Shown here: piece after piece, positions 45,709 through 54,777 of the stretch | Layout: each line of letters starts with the position of its first letter | Numbering within the stretch: the stretch's first letter is position 1 | Source of the DNA: Planctomycetaceae bacterium | GTDB lineage: Bacteria; Planctomycetota; Planctomycetia; Planctomycetales; Planctomycetaceae | Assembly: GCA_019636285.1 (NCBI GenBank) | Contig: JAHBXV010000017.1 | Location: 1 to 64,000 of the forward strand | Length of the DNA stretch: 64,000 nucleotides | Reading direction: 5' to 3' | The notes under the pieces: generated by a model | Seen by the model: only the letters and a program-made list of their open reading frames with translations | Database searches by the model: none | What the model was told of the DNA's origin: nothing | Position numbers and translations under genes: made by a program

Positions 45709-45787
45709 CCTCCCACAACCTTTGTGCGATCAACTGCCAGCGTGGCCTTTGCGGGTTCTTGGCAAGCACAACCGGTTGTGTCAGAGG
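45709..45787 (-). repeat. CACAACCGGTTGTG repeat, copy 2
   Basis: This 79-base stretch is the reverse-complement counterpart of the copy at 31226-31303. It fills almost the whole gap between two convergent genes, ending three bases before the stop of the MfnF-like gene, so it is well placed to be a bidirectional terminator or barrier. Confidence 0.75.
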
Positions 45788-45790
45788 TTT

Positions 45791-46858
45791 TTAGCCATCC
45801 AGATCGCGGGCGAGTTGAGCGATGGCGTACGCACAGGCGGCGGTCGCGGCTTCGGCGGACAGAAACCGATCGAGACGCTCGGTCGGCACGTCGCGCAGTG
45901 CTGGAGACGAGTTGACCAGCCGATCGGCCAGAAAGGTTCCGGATCCTGACAGCACAACGGCCTGCGTCGGTTCGGTCATGTCGCGTAAGACCTCGTCCAG
46001 CGCCTCGTGCAACGCCTGCAATTGCTGTTCGGCAACATCTTCCGCAAGCGTGACGGCGTCGTCCCAGGCGAATTCGGTCGTGTCGCAACCAATCATGCGG
46101 GCTAGGCGGGCGTGAGCCGCCGGCCGTGTCGCCGGGCGGCCATCGGCGGTGTCGTGGTCGTCGGGGGCTTCCGGCAGATCGCCCGTGACGAGAAAGACGT
46201 CGCGCAGGGTGGCGAAAAGCTCGGCACATACCCGGCAAGGCTTGTCACGGTAGCGAACCGAGTGAACAACCGCGCAGACCGGCGTCCGTGAAACGCCCGT
46301 ATAGACGAGTTCGCCCGACTGTAATCGGCCAGGATCGGTTAAACCGCGCGTCGCGGGGCGGCCATGCACAATCGGGATGATGTCGCTGGTGGTCGAGCCA
46401 ATGTCGATCAACAGCGCCGAGGGAACGTGCAGCCGCCGACCGATCCAGGTGGCGAGTCCATGCCAGTTCGCCGCCGCCACCAGTTCAGGAACCACAACAG
46501 CCTCATTCGGCGTTCGGAAACGGCCGTCGAGCGTCCAGACCCGATGTTCGAGGCGGGGAGCCGCCCGGCCGATGGCGGCGAGAATCTCGCGAACTCCGTC
46601 GGCCTTGGTCGGAAAACAGTCTGCCAGTTCCGCGGTCATGGTGATCGCGAGTCGCTTGACCGCTGGAAACACGGCCATCAGTTCCTCGAGCCGATCCGCG
46701 AGTCGTTCGGGTTCCCGCCAGATGGCGAACGGTTGACTGATCGCCCGGCCCGAAACAGAAGCCAATTTCAGATTGGCTCCGCCAATGTCGACGCCCACGA
46801 TGGAATCATCCGCATAAGCCGCACGAGTAGCCCCCGGAGGTTGAGTCGCCGACGACAA
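45791..46858 (-). CDS. H4MPT-linked C1-transfer protein, MfnF-like kinase fold
   Basis: A 355-residue protein of the hydantoinase/oxoprolinase-ASKHA fold. VGVDIGGANLKLA is the phosphate-binding start, and TMTAELADCFPTKADGV is the signature of the protein linked to the tetrahydromethanopterin C1 pathway; ALLIDIGSTTSDIIPIVHG is the second phosphate motif and VVLSGSGTFLA the adenosine motif. The archaeal relative MfnF joins the two halves of methanofuran. Planctomycetes carry H4MPT-dependent formaldehyde oxidation genes, but none of the others is in this window. A cytoplasmic enzyme. A cysteine pair (YRDKPCRVCAELF) could bind metal. Confidence 0.82.
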   Translation of the reverse strand: MSSATQPPGATRAAYADDSIVGVDIGGANLKLASVSGRAISQPFAIWREPERLADRLEELMAVFPAVKRLAITMTAELADCFPTKADGVREILAAIGRAAPRLEHRVWTLDGRFRTPNEAVVVPELVAAANWHGLATWIGRRLHVPSALLIDIGSTTSDIIPIVHGRPATRGLTDPGRLQSGELVYTGVSRTPVCAVVHSVRYRDKPCRVCAELFATLRDVFLVTGDLPEAPDDHDTADGRPATRPAAHARLARMIGCDTTEFAWDDAVTLAEDVAEQQLQALHEALDEVLRDMTEPTQAVVLSGSGTFLADRLVNSSPALRDVPTERLDRFLSAEAATAACAYAIAQLARDLDG

Positions 46859-47226
46859 GAGGATGTCTTTCGCTGGAGGTCGAATTCTGTGCGCTATTCG
46901 CGGGAAAACATCGGCCTCATTGTCTTGCCTCCGATCTGGATTACCAGCCGGAACGGACTATCGGCGGAGGATGCCGGGGGCTTACACTACCGGGGGCGGA
47001 TTCTCGCCCCCGGTGAATGTGCCTTGACGCTCCCGATCAAAGTCTCGATCTCGGTTCTCGGCGATTCCGGCGACCTGGATCGTGCGATCGCGAGAAGCGA
47101 AACCAGCAACATCCTTCGACGGTATTCATTTCACCGGGTTTGAACGGTTTTCGGGCCGTCAGGCAGGTTCCTTGAATTCCAACAACCAGTTCCAACCCTG
47201 AGAGTCTCTCACCAAGGCCATTCACC
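46859..47226. other. divergent intergenic region with strong hairpin
   Basis: 368 bases between the MfnF-like gene and the sigma factor gene. It contains the perfect hairpin at 46989-47014. The rest, including 47020-47226 before the sigma factor, has no gene; the stretch TGAATTCCAACAACCAGTTC (47172-47191) is AT-richer and could hold a promoter, but I cannot fix boxes. Confidence 0.4.
46989..47014. other. perfect GC-rich hairpin
   Basis: ACCGGGGGCG (46989-46998) and CGCCCCCGGT (47005-47014) pair perfectly around a six-base loop. It lies in a divergent region, so it is not an ordinary terminator; it may be another REP-like dispersed palindrome. Confidence 0.6.
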
Positions 47227-47937
47227 GTGACGGGCCGGATACCAGACGCGAACTCCCCAGCGGCCGCGAACGACGATCAGCCGCCCCTCGCCGGGGCGGT
47301 GGACGTTTTCGGTCGGGTTCGCGCGGGGGATGGGCGCCTCTTCGGCGAATTGTTTGAGCCTGCCCGACCGCGCCTGGTGCGCGTGGTGACGTTTCGTCTC
47401 GATCGCCGGCTCGCCGGACGTCTCGATCCGGAAGACGTCGTGCAGGATTCGTATCTGGAGTGCCTCAAGCGGTTGGAACACTGCGAGGCGATCGATCGCG
47501 ATACGTTCTTCGTCTGGCTGCGGATGGTGACGCTCCAGACGCTGACGGACCTCCATCGCAAGCATTTGCAGGCCAAGAGTCGCGATGCGAATCGCGACCG
47601 GTCGCTCCAGGCTCCGGCGGGGCCGGATACCTCGGCCTGTCTGTCGTCGGCGCTGGCTGATGGGTTAAGTTCGCCCAGCCATCACACCGCGCAGGCGGAA
47701 CTGGTCCTGCTCGTGCAGGCCGCGCTTCAGGAACTCAGCCCCAACGACCAGGAGATCATCGCCCTGCGTCATCATGAAGAGCTGACCAACCAGGAGGTTG
47801 CCCAGGTGCTGGGGCTCCAGGTGAAAGCCGCCAGCATTCGTTACATTCGGGCGCTCACCCGGCTGCGCCAGGTGCTTTCGACGGTTCCGGGTTTCGACAA
47901 TTCCACGCTGGGGTCGGCGTTGGCGAAGCCGACGTGA
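47227..47937 (+). CDS. ECF-like sigma-70 family RNA polymerase sigma factor
   Basis: A 236-residue sigma factor with a GTG start. Region 2 is RLAGRLDPEDVVQDSYLECL and FFVWLRMVTLQTLTDLHR, region 4 is LQELSPNDQEIIALRHHEEL followed by the helix-turn-helix TNQEVAQVLGLQVKAASIRY. A long linker (about residues 125-160) separates them. The sequence belongs to the large planctomycete ECF group without a recognisable anti-sigma gene next to it. Target genes cannot be told from sequence. It lies 91 bases upstream of glycerate kinase, possibly one transcript. Confidence 0.88.
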   Translation: MTGRIPDANSPAAANDDQPPLAGAVDVFGRVRAGDGRLFGELFEPARPRLVRVVTFRLDRRLAGRLDPEDVVQDSYLECLKRLEHCEAIDRDTFFVWLRMVTLQTLTDLHRKHLQAKSRDANRDRSLQAPAGPDTSACLSSALADGLSSPSHHTAQAELVLLVQAALQELSPNDQEIIALRHHEELTNQEVAQVLGLQVKAASIRYIRALTRLRQVLSTVPGFDNSTLGSALAKPT

Positions 47938-48028
47938 GGGCGGGCTGGTCGATGGTTTATGGTTGAGGGTTGATGGTCAGAAAAATCTTCTTCTGCCTGT
48001 CGGAGTTGTTCAAGCAGGGAACGACGTG

Positions 48029-49393
48029 ATGGGCTCACGGCCCAGAGTGGATGCGACCGCGATCTGGAAAGCTGGGGTCAAGGCGGTCGACTCGGCGCGG
48101 CTGGTTCGGGATGAGCTGCAGCGCGAGGGTTCCCGGCTTGTCCATTATCCCGCGATCGATCTGTCGAAGATCGAGCGCATCGTCGTGCTGGGGGCCGGTA
48201 AAGCCGGGGGTGGCATGGCGCGGGGCGTCGAGGAGATGTTCCGACCCGAGGTCGATGCGGGGCGAGTCACGGGTTGGGTGAATGTTCCGGCCGATTGCGT
48301 CGAACCGACGCGCGCCATTCATCTGCATGCCGCGCGTCCGGCGGGAGTCAACGAACCGACCGTCGAAGGCGTGCAGGGAGCCGAGCGCATTCTGGACCTG
48401 GCATCACGGGTGGGACCGAATGATTTGTGTCTCGTGCTGATTTCCGGCGGAGGGAGCGCGCTGTTGCCCGCACCCGTGCCGGGAATCTCGTTGGCGGACA
48501 AGCTGGCGGTCACGCGGTGGCTGATGAGCCATGGAGCGACCATTCAGGAACTGAACACGGTTCGTCGGAGACTCTCACGCATCAAGGGAGGCGGCTTGCT
48601 GCGGGCCATTGCGAACGGCCGAGTCGTGACGCTGGTCATTTCGGACGTCATCGGCAATCCCCTCGATCTCATTGCGTCGGGACCAACTGTTCCGTTCCAG
48701 GGCGATCCGTCCGCCGCGTTCCAGATTCTCTCGCGACTCGCTCCCAACCGCGGTGAGATCCCCGCAGCGGTCTGGTCGGTTCTCGAAGCCGATCCGCCAG
48801 CGAACTCAACGCGCGAGATCGAGCAGGAAATCCGCGTGATTGGCGACAATCGAACGGCCGTGGAGGCAGCGGCCCGCGAAGCCGAGCGACTTGGCTATCG
48901 GGCGATTGTACTTGGTTGGGATCTACCGGGCGTCGCGCGCGAGGTGGGAGCCGAGTTGGCTCAGATCGTCGCGCAAAGAGTTCGAACCGTGAACGGCGGA
49001 TCGCAACCGGTGGCGTTCATCAGCGGTGGCGAGCCGATTGTCCATCTGGCGAAGACAGCTCAGCCGCAGCGCGGCGGTCGAAATCAGGAACTCGTTCTGT
49101 CGGCGTTGGTCGAACTCTCACGCGTGCTCAGCGCGGAGGAATGGGGACGAGTCGCCATTCTGTCGGGGGGAACGGACGGCGAAGACGGACCGACGGACGC
49201 GGCCGGTGCCGTGGCTGACCGTGCGGTACTGGCCAGCGCGCGAGAGGCGGGGCTCGACCCCGCATCGTATCTGGCGATTAACAATTCCTATCCGTTCTTC
49301 GAAGCGGTGGGCGGACTGGTCAAGACCGGTCCCACGCATACGAACGTGATGGATGTTCGCGTCGCCGTCGTGCGGCGGGGTGGCACGCCCTGA
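48029..49393 (+). CDS. glycerate 2-kinase (MOFRL family, type II)
   Basis: A 454-residue kinase. N-terminal domain: IERIVVLGAGKAGGGMARGVEE, then CLVLISGGGSALLPAPVPGI, ELNTVRRRLSRIKGGGL (conserved Lys), VISDVIGNPLDLIASGPT; C-terminal MOFRL domain: GRNQELVLSALVELS and ILSGGTDGEDGPTDAAGA. The enzyme phosphorylates glycerate at C2 to feed glycolysis, often from the serine cycle or glyoxylate route. AGGGA precedes the ATG at 48029; a GTG at 48026 and an ATG at 47963 are in frame but less likely. It is followed by a perfect hairpin. Confidence 0.92.
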   Translation: MGSRPRVDATAIWKAGVKAVDSARLVRDELQREGSRLVHYPAIDLSKIERIVVLGAGKAGGGMARGVEEMFRPEVDAGRVTGWVNVPADCVEPTRAIHLHAARPAGVNEPTVEGVQGAERILDLASRVGPNDLCLVLISGGGSALLPAPVPGISLADKLAVTRWLMSHGATIQELNTVRRRLSRIKGGGLLRAIANGRVVTLVISDVIGNPLDLIASGPTVPFQGDPSAAFQILSRLAPNRGEIPAAVWSVLEADPPANSTREIEQEIRVIGDNRTAVEAAAREAERLGYRAIVLGWDLPGVAREVGAELAQIVAQRVRTVNGGSQPVAFISGGEPIVHLAKTAQPQRGGRNQELVLSALVELSRVLSAEEWGRVAILSGGTDGEDGPTDAAGAVADRAVLASAREAGLDPASYLAINNSYPFFEAVGGLVKTGPTHTNVMDVRVAVVRRGGTP

Positions 49394-49400
49394 GTCTTCG

Positions 49401-49434
49401 AAGGGCGTGGCGAATTGGCACATCCCACGCCCTT
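49401..49434 (+). terminator. hairpin after glycerate kinase
   Basis: AAGGGCGTGG (49401-49410) and CCACGCCCTT (49425-49434) pair perfectly around a 14-base loop, seven bases after the stop codon. No T-run follows beyond the TTT of the stem end. Likely 3' end of the glycerate kinase transcript. Confidence 0.55.
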
Positions 49435-49826
49435 TCAGAAAGCCTTCAGGGCTCACCACCCTACGCCGTTAACCCTTTTTGGTCGCTGTCCGACAGCCCC
49501 GGCGGGCTTGTCCCGCCGGACGCAAAGTTTGACGGCTAGAAGTCTTGCCCTGTGTCTCTCCGCTCCCCTGTCGGCTTGACCGGCAGGAAGCCAAGTCTGG
49601 CAGGCCAATCGTTGGATATCAGCCCTCAAACTTTCGCTCCGGCCAGACAAGCTGGCCGGGGGCGAAACAGGACGCGGTCGCGGTCTCGTGCTAGCTGTCA
49701 AACTCCCGTTCCCGCCGGGCAAGCCGGCGGGGGACAGCAGCAAAGAGAGTAACGGCGTAGTGAGCCACCCCCATGAAACCTCGCTTCGTCTGCGACGTTT
49801 GAGGCGGAGCCTCGGGAAGAAGCGTT

Positions 49827-49852
49827 CCCAGGCGGGAGCCTGGGAACGAGGC
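49827..49852. repeat. CCTGGGAACGAG dispersed palindrome
   Basis: GTTCCCAGGCGGGAGCCTGGGAAC at its core is a perfect palindrome with an odd loop. Related units are at 41309-41331, 52916-52935 and on the minus strand 36472-36486; a diverged one lies at 32505-32532. All are intergenic. Confidence 0.7.
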
Positions 49853-49891
49853 TGTCGGGAAGAGGCGTGAGAACGAGAGAAGAGAAAGGCA

Positions 49892-49915
49892 CACTGGCAA
49901 AGCCAGTGGCACACG
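49892..49915 (-). repeat. interspersed double-hairpin repeat, half copy F
   Basis: Only one arm (CACTGGCAAAGCCAGTG then GCACACG) is present, reading towards the histidine kinase stop at 49956 on the minus strand. The leader is there: TAGTGTTCTGTTGAGAT starts on that stop codon. The other arm is missing and replaced by a CCTGGGAACGAG unit to the left. On the minus strand the hairpin is followed by TGCCTTTCTCTTCTC, a T-rich tract. Confidence 0.85.
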
Positions 49916-49955
49916 CCAAGAGGCACCCCCCCCGATAGTCTATCTCAACAGAACA

Positions 49956-52286
49956 CTACCGGGTTGTGCCGGCCATCATGGTCGCCGCTTCGATGCTTCC
50001 CAGTATCGTCGCGATCAGGAGCGGTCGATTGATGGGCTTCGTGGCGTAATCGTTGCAGCCGGCTTTCAGGCAGCGATCGCGGTCCCCTTCCATCGCATGC
50101 GCGGTCAGGGCGATGATCGGTTGATCGTACCCGGCAGCCCGCAGGGTTTGGGTCGCGCTGTAGCCGTCCATGACGGGCATCTGCATGTCCATCAAGATTG
50201 CGTCGAACGGAATGCCGCGAACTCCCGCGTCAATCGCGTAGTCGACCGCGAGCTGGCCGTTCTCGACCACGGTCAGTTCGGCGCCCGACTTCTTCAGGAA
50301 ATAGCCGATCAGTTTCTGATTGTCGGGTCCATCTTCGGCGAGGAGAATGCGGCGATTGGCGAGCGGCCGATCTTCCAAGGGCCTGGACGATGGGGGAGCC
50401 TCCTGCGCGGGCGGGCTCGGCGGAGCGGTGACAACGGGCTCGTCCCAGTCTTGCGGGCTGACATTGGGAAGGATGAGTGAAAACGTGCTGCCCCGTCCGG
50501 GTTGACTCTCGACGAGAATGTCTCCGCCCATGATGCGGGCCAGACGCCGGCAGATTGTCAGCCCGAGGCCGGTGCCGCCATACTTGCGCGTCGTCGAGGT
50601 ATCGGCCTGCGTGAAAGGCGTGAACAGGCGGGCCATCTGCTCGGACGTCATGCCGATTCCGGTATCGATGACGTCGATTCTCAAAACGCCTCGGACGGGA
50701 TCGCGGGTCGCCTGGCGCGTCGCGGGGTCGAAGTAGCCCATGCACAGTCGGACGCTTCCCTGCCGGGTGAACTTGACGGCGTTGCTGACCAGGTTCAACA
50801 GGATCTGCCGCAGCCGCGTCGGGTCGGTCAGAATGGTCTTGGGCAGCGGACGGGTGATTCCCGTGGTCAGCGAGAGCTGTTTGCCGTGCGCCCGGACCTG
50901 CATCAGCGATTCGACGTCGGTGAGGAGCGCGGCGGGCGAAATACGAACGCTTTCCAATTCCAGCCGATTGGCCTCGATCTTCGACAGGTCGAGAATGTCG
51001 TTGATGATTTCCAGCAGAAAGTCGGCATTCCGCTTGATGGTTTGCAGCGATTCCATCGCCTGGGAATTGTCGTGAACCTGTTCGGCGAGAATGTCGGTGT
51101 AACCAAGAATCGCGGTCATTGGCGTGCGAATTTCGTGACTCATGTTGGCGAGGAACTCGCTCTTGCTGCGGGTTCCTTCTTCGGCGCGCTCTCGCGCCTG
51201 TTCAAGTTCGGCGACAAGCTGCTCCAGCCGTTCCGCGTTCTTGCGCTCCTCTTCCTGGGCATGTCGCAGGCACTCGGCCTGATCCTTCAAAACGCGCTCG
51301 GCCGCGAGTCGATCGGTAATGTCGGCCGCGCAGCCGATGTAGCTGACCCCGGCGTCGGAAAAGACCGAACTTCCGCGCACGTGGAACCAGCGTTCGATGC
51401 CGTTGCGGTCGAGGATGCGGCACTCGCGCGAGAACGAGTCGTCGCGGCTCATGGCGTGGCGCCAGCTCTCGGCGAAGTCGCTCTGCTCGGACTCGGGAAT
51501 CGAGTCGAACCAACGCCCGTTGTAGGAATCTTCCTGCGACCAGCCCATCATGCTGCGCCAGGCGGTGTTGGTATAGATGCAGCGGCCATTCAGGTCGGCT
51601 TCAAAAACGCCAATCGGGAGCGATTCGCTGAGGCGGCGGAAACGCTCCTGGTTCGTGCGAACGGCGGCCAGCGCGTGTTCGAGAACGACCTTCTGCATGC
51701 CCGAGTCGGTCTCCAGCGACTGCCACAACGCGATCTCCTGCTGCTGATGGCGATACAGCAGCGCGGCCACGGCGATTCCGCCCATGGCAATCCAGGCATA
51801 GTCGAAGATGCCATCGGTGGTTGCCGCCGACAACGCGACGACAGCCACGAGCTGACTGATCAGGATCTTGCCGAGCAGGGCGGAGAACCTCGACGTGCAG
51901 ATGCCGATACCGGCGACCAGAACGAGACAGCAGACCGTGGCCCAGATGCCATGCGGCTTCTCGGCGAACCGGGTGAGCAGATCGGCCCAGAGGAGCAGCC
52001 ATGTCAGGTTGGTGACGAGGGCCATTCGCGGGCTGAGAACGGGCATGCGCAGCAGCAAGGCCGCCGCGATCGATGAATACAGGAAACTGGCACATGTTCC
52101 CCAGCGCGGCGTCGTGGCGTCGCTGGAAAGGTCGTAGAACATGAGAATCGCGAATGCCGCGAACCAGCTCAGTCCCATCGTGACCAGAGCCCGGTGTTGC
52201 AATTGCTGGCTGGCAATGGCCGCCTGGGGATTCTCCGTCGGCGGAGATCCGAAGACGCCCTGCAGGCAATTCCGAGAATCGGACAT
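49956..52286 (-). CDS. membrane hybrid sensor histidine kinase with receiver domain
   Basis: A 776-residue protein. Six hydrophobic segments span about residues 35-180, then a PAS domain (about 215-330; [18 protein letters not shown]), a coiled linker (330-372), HisKA with the phosphorylated His384 in [11 protein letters not shown], HATPase (N box [13 protein letters not shown] boxes [10 protein letters not shown] and [11 protein letters not shown]), a Pro-rich linker and a C-terminal receiver domain (acidic [10 protein letters not shown], phospho-acceptor Asp700 in [12 protein letters not shown], Lys750). It has no DNA-binding output, so it must pass the phosphate to a histidine phosphotransferase or regulator elsewhere. 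Signal unknown. It is alone between repeats and the YceK-like gene. Its stop codon coincides with the leader of half copy F. Confidence 0.94.
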   Translation of the reverse strand: MSDSRNCLQGVFGSPPTENPQAAIASQQLQHRALVTMGLSWFAAFAILMFYDLSSDATTPRWGTCASFLYSSIAAALLLRMPVLSPRMALVTNLTWLLLWADLLTRFAEKPHGIWATVCCLVLVAGIGICTSRFSALLGKILISQLVAVVALSAATTDGIFDYAWIAMGGIAVAALLYRHQQQEIALWQSLETDSGMQKVVLEHALAAVRTNQERFRRLSESLPIGVFEADLNGRCIYTNTAWRSMMGWSQEDSYNGRWFDSIPESEQSDFAESWRHAMSRDDSFSRECRILDRNGIERWFHVRGSSVFSDAGVSYIGCAADITDRLAAERVLKDQAECLRHAQEEERKNAERLEQLVAELEQARERAEEGTRSKSEFLANMSHEIRTPMTAILGYTDILAEQVHDNSQAMESLQTIKRNADFLLEIINDILDLSKIEANRLELESVRISPAALLTDVESLMQVRAHGKQLSLTTGITRPLPKTILTDPTRLRQILLNLVSNAVKFTRQGSVRLCMGYFDPATRQATRDPVRGVLRIDVIDTGIGMTSEQMARLFTPFTQADTSTTRKYGGTGLGLTICRRLARIMGGDILVESQPGRGSTFSLILPNVSPQDWDEPVVTAPPSPPAQEAPPSSRPLEDRPLANRRILLAEDGPDNQKLIGYFLKKSGAELTVVENGQLAVDYAIDAGVRGIPFDAILMDMQMPVMDGYSATQTLRAAGYDQPIIALTAHAMEGDRDRCLKAGCNDYATKPINRPLLIATILGSIEAATMMAGTTR

Positions 52287-52485
52287 GGAGAAAGCTTTGT
52301 CGAGAGTTTTCCCGCGCGGTCCGGGTCCGGACCGTGTTGCCAGGAGGCAACGAGTGTGGAAAACCTACAACATCAATTCTCGCGGAACGCTTCGCGACTT
52401 CGGGTTTCCCCGTATCTTGCCGGGGTTGGCGGTAGCGTGCGCTGGCCATTAACGCCTGTGCCGAAGATGCCGATCGTGACGGTCA

Positions 52486-52869
52486 TCACAGGGTTGGCGG
52501 AGGAACCGGGACGGGACCGGCAGTGCGTAATGATTCAACCTTTGCGTCGTGGTCAGATTGGCGCTTGCGGGCTTTGTGAATGTCATAGGGCAACAGCAGG
52601 GTGTCCACCGCGACCGCGAAAGGGAGGTCGATGATCGACGCCGGAAGGAACAGGTAGACCAGTCCTTCCTGGGCATCGGGCGTGAACGTGGGATCCATTT
52701 GCGAGGCGAACGGCCTCGTCGCGACATACGCCACGACCCCGGCGTCAACGGCCGTGGCGGGATAGAGATCTGCTCGCTCGGAGTACATGCCGGTACGCAC
52801 GCCAAGGCTCGCGCAGCCGGTCTGGGCAAAAGACAGGAGAAGCGGAATGATGACGAGAAAGAGTCGCAT
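52486..52869 (-). CDS. YceK/YidQ-like lipoprotein
   Basis: A 127-residue lipoprotein. AGGGA precedes the ATG at 52869, and the signal ends in a lipobox (MRLFLVIIPLLLSFAQTGCA). The mature part has the YceK/YidQ pattern: YPATAVDAGVVAYVATR, then ASIIDLPFAVAVDTLLLPYDI. The family sits in the cell envelope and its role is unknown. The same frame is open far upstream, but that part overlaps the antiporter gene and is not coding. It lies 77 bases after the antiporter gene on the same strand, perhaps one transcript. Confidence 0.78.
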   Translation of the reverse strand: MRLFLVIIPLLLSFAQTGCASLGVRTGMYSERADLYPATAVDAGVVAYVATRPFASQMDPTFTPDAQEGLVYLFLPASIIDLPFAVAVDTLLLPYDIHKARKRQSDHDAKVESLRTAGPVPVPPPTL

Positions 52870-52946
52870 CCCGTGTCCCTGCCGACCGCTATGCGCTGTC
52901 CGGGTTGAGTGAGGCGGAGCCTGGGAACGAGAAGAGACAAAAACTT

Positions 52947-54497
52947 TCAGAGGAAGAAGACGAAGGTCACGACCACGAAAATTGGGACAAGGATCGCGGT
53001 GGAATAGAGCATGTAGGCGAAGAAGCCCGGCATGCGGATACCGTTCTCTTCGGCGATGGCCTTCACCATGAAGTTGGGGCCGTTGCCGATATAGCTGTTG
53101 GCACCCATGAAGACCGCGCCGCACGAGATGGCGGCGAGAATGGCCTGGTTTCCGGTCTCGGGGGGAAGCGCGAGGAATTCCCTCAGATACAGGCCGGTAT
53201 CCGGAATATTGTGGATGCCCGCCGCCGTGACCGCGAATGTCAGGTACGTCGGGGCATTGTCCAGAAAACTCGACAGGATGCCGGTTGCCCAGAAGAAGTG
53301 CCACGTTTCGGTGAGGCCCAGGTTTTTGCCTTCCACGTTCAGGATCGCCAGGGCCGGGATCATCGTCACGAAAATGCCCGCGAACAGCACGGCCACCTCG
53401 ATAATCGGGTGAAACGTGAAGCGATTCATCTCGCGCAGACTCGAGGAAGTCATGAGATAGCTGACCAGGCCGGTAATGGCCATCAGCGCCTCGCTGATTC
53501 CCCAGGGCCAGGGCACGCCATCGTTCCCGATTCCCTGTCCGGAGCAATAAATGATCGCGATGATCGCGAGCAGGAACAGGAAATTGTGCGTGCCAACCAA
53601 CCCGAACGGTTCGCGGGCCTCGGGATCCTCGGCAAAGCCGTTTGGCTCTTCCTGTTTGGCAACGAGCGAGTCCCAGATGAAGAAGATAACCAGAAGAATA
53701 GAGTTCACCAGGGCCCAATGAGGCGCCAGCCGAAACGTCCAGGTGAATGGAACGCCCTTCAGAAAGCCCAGAAACAGGGGCGGATCGCCCAGCGGAGTCA
53801 ACAGGCCGCCGCAATTCGAAACCACGAAAATGAAGAAGACGACGATGTGAGCGACGCGAGTCCGTTTCGCATTCGCGCGGAGCAAGGGACGAATCAACAG
53901 CATCGACGCGCCGGTGGTGCCGACGAAACTGGCGATCAGGCCGCCAATCAGCAGGAACACCGTGTTGAGAAACGGCGTCCCCACGAGCGACCCGCGGACA
54001 TAGACGCCGCCGCTGATGACGAACAGCGATCCCAAGAGGAGCAGGAAGGAAACGAATTCCATCCCCGCGTGCTGCATCGCGTGCAATCCGGCCTCGCCAA
54101 ATGACGCCAGATACGCGGCCGTGGGAACTCCCAGGACCGCAGCGATGATTCCCTTGTTCGAGTTGTGTTCCCACCAGTGCGGATTCGCGAGCGGGAAGAT
54201 GGCAATCGACAAGAGCAGCAGCGCGAAGGGAACGATCGCGACGCGCGGCATAACGGTTCCCAGTTTGGGATGATCGTCGTGCCCGTGATCTCCGTCGCCG
54301 TGCCCATGTCCATCATCGTGGCCGTGCGTGTGCGCGTCGTCGGCAGACGGAGCCGCATGATCGTCGTGCATCTCTTCGGCGGACTGCGTTTCAGCCGTCG
54401 TCGACGCACCAGTCGGGGCATCCTGTCCCCGAGCCGCGGCCACCATTCCCAACCAGGCCGCCGCCATCAGCACGAGCCAGTGTTTCACGTCTCGCAT
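52947..54497 (-). CDS. NhaD-type sodium:proton antiporter
   Basis: A 516-residue transporter of the ion transporter superfamily. A signal-like N terminus (HWLVLMAAAWLGMVAAARG) is followed by a striking His/Asp/Gly-rich stretch of about 40 residues (HTHGHDDGHGHGDGDHGHDD), then about 11-12 membrane segments. NhaD-type markers are NCGGLLTPLGDPPLFLGFL and SSFLDNAPTYLTFAV, and the pore-lining ANSYIGNGPNFMVKAIAE. It should export Na+ in exchange for H+. The His-rich part could bind divalent metal or sense pH and is unusual. Start alternatives: AAGGG abuts the ATG at 54497 but stands nine bases before a GTG at 54488. Confidence 0.88.
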   Translation of the reverse strand: MRDVKHWLVLMAAAWLGMVAAARGQDAPTGASTTAETQSAEEMHDDHAAPSADDAHTHGHDDGHGHGDGDHGHDDHPKLGTVMPRVAIVPFALLLLSIAIFPLANPHWWEHNSNKGIIAAVLGVPTAAYLASFGEAGLHAMQHAGMEFVSFLLLLGSLFVISGGVYVRGSLVGTPFLNTVFLLIGGLIASFVGTTGASMLLIRPLLRANAKRTRVAHIVVFFIFVVSNCGGLLTPLGDPPLFLGFLKGVPFTWTFRLAPHWALVNSILLVIFFIWDSLVAKQEEPNGFAEDPEAREPFGLVGTHNFLFLLAIIAIIYCSGQGIGNDGVPWPWGISEALMAITGLVSYLMTSSSLREMNRFTFHPIIEVAVLFAGIFVTMIPALAILNVEGKNLGLTETWHFFWATGILSSFLDNAPTYLTFAVTAAGIHNIPDTGLYLREFLALPPETGNQAILAAISCGAVFMGANSYIGNGPNFMVKAIAEENGIRMPGFFAYMLYSTAILVPIFVVVTFVFFL

Positions 54498-54777
54498 CCC
54501 TTCGTGAACCCAAGGGCGCGGAGCTTCTCCGGTGGCCCAAGAAATCAGCGTTTCAACCCCGGTTCAGTCACGCCCAACCAGAACCCTTGTTTTGAGGCCG
54601 AGTGAACGCGGAGTCAGTTCATCACATCCTGTGACAGAAGGCGGTAGCTCTACAGAAATTGTTCTCGCGACACAAGATAGAGTGTGTCGGTGGGGGCAAA
54701 TCGACCGATCGGCGTGTCAGAATGGATTGAACGCTGGCAGACGGCGCAGGTTGGGCAAAACGCTGGCTCGGTCGAAA
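54498..54777. other. intergenic region upstream of antiporter gene
   Basis: 280 bases between the antiporter and hydrolase genes, both on the minus strand. The AT-richer stretch 54650-54685 (GAAATTGTTCTCGCGACACA and around) holds GACACA/TGTGTC as a short inverted repeat (54673-54678 and 54686-54691). No gene seen. Probably the promoter of the antiporter gene. Confidence 0.35.

Larger units (their letters stand above)
49394..49955. other. convergent intergenic repeat island
   Basis: 562 bases between glycerate kinase and the histidine kinase gene. Besides the terminator-like hairpin at 49401-49434 it contains four GC-rich hairpins with CAAG/CTTG near the loop (49501-49517, 49567-49587, 49639-49659, 49712-49733), two copies of a CAAAGTTTGAC/GTCAAAC-type motif in inverted orientation (49523-49540, 49690-49707), a CCTGGGAACGAG palindrome (49827-49852) and half copy F of the double-hairpin repeat. 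No gene is supported; open frames across it only read the repeats. Confidence 0.55.

Noticed and set aside
52870-54174. Long frame upstream of the YceK-like lipoprotein
   Set aside because: It overlaps the antiporter gene in another frame; the lipoprotein signal starts at 52869.
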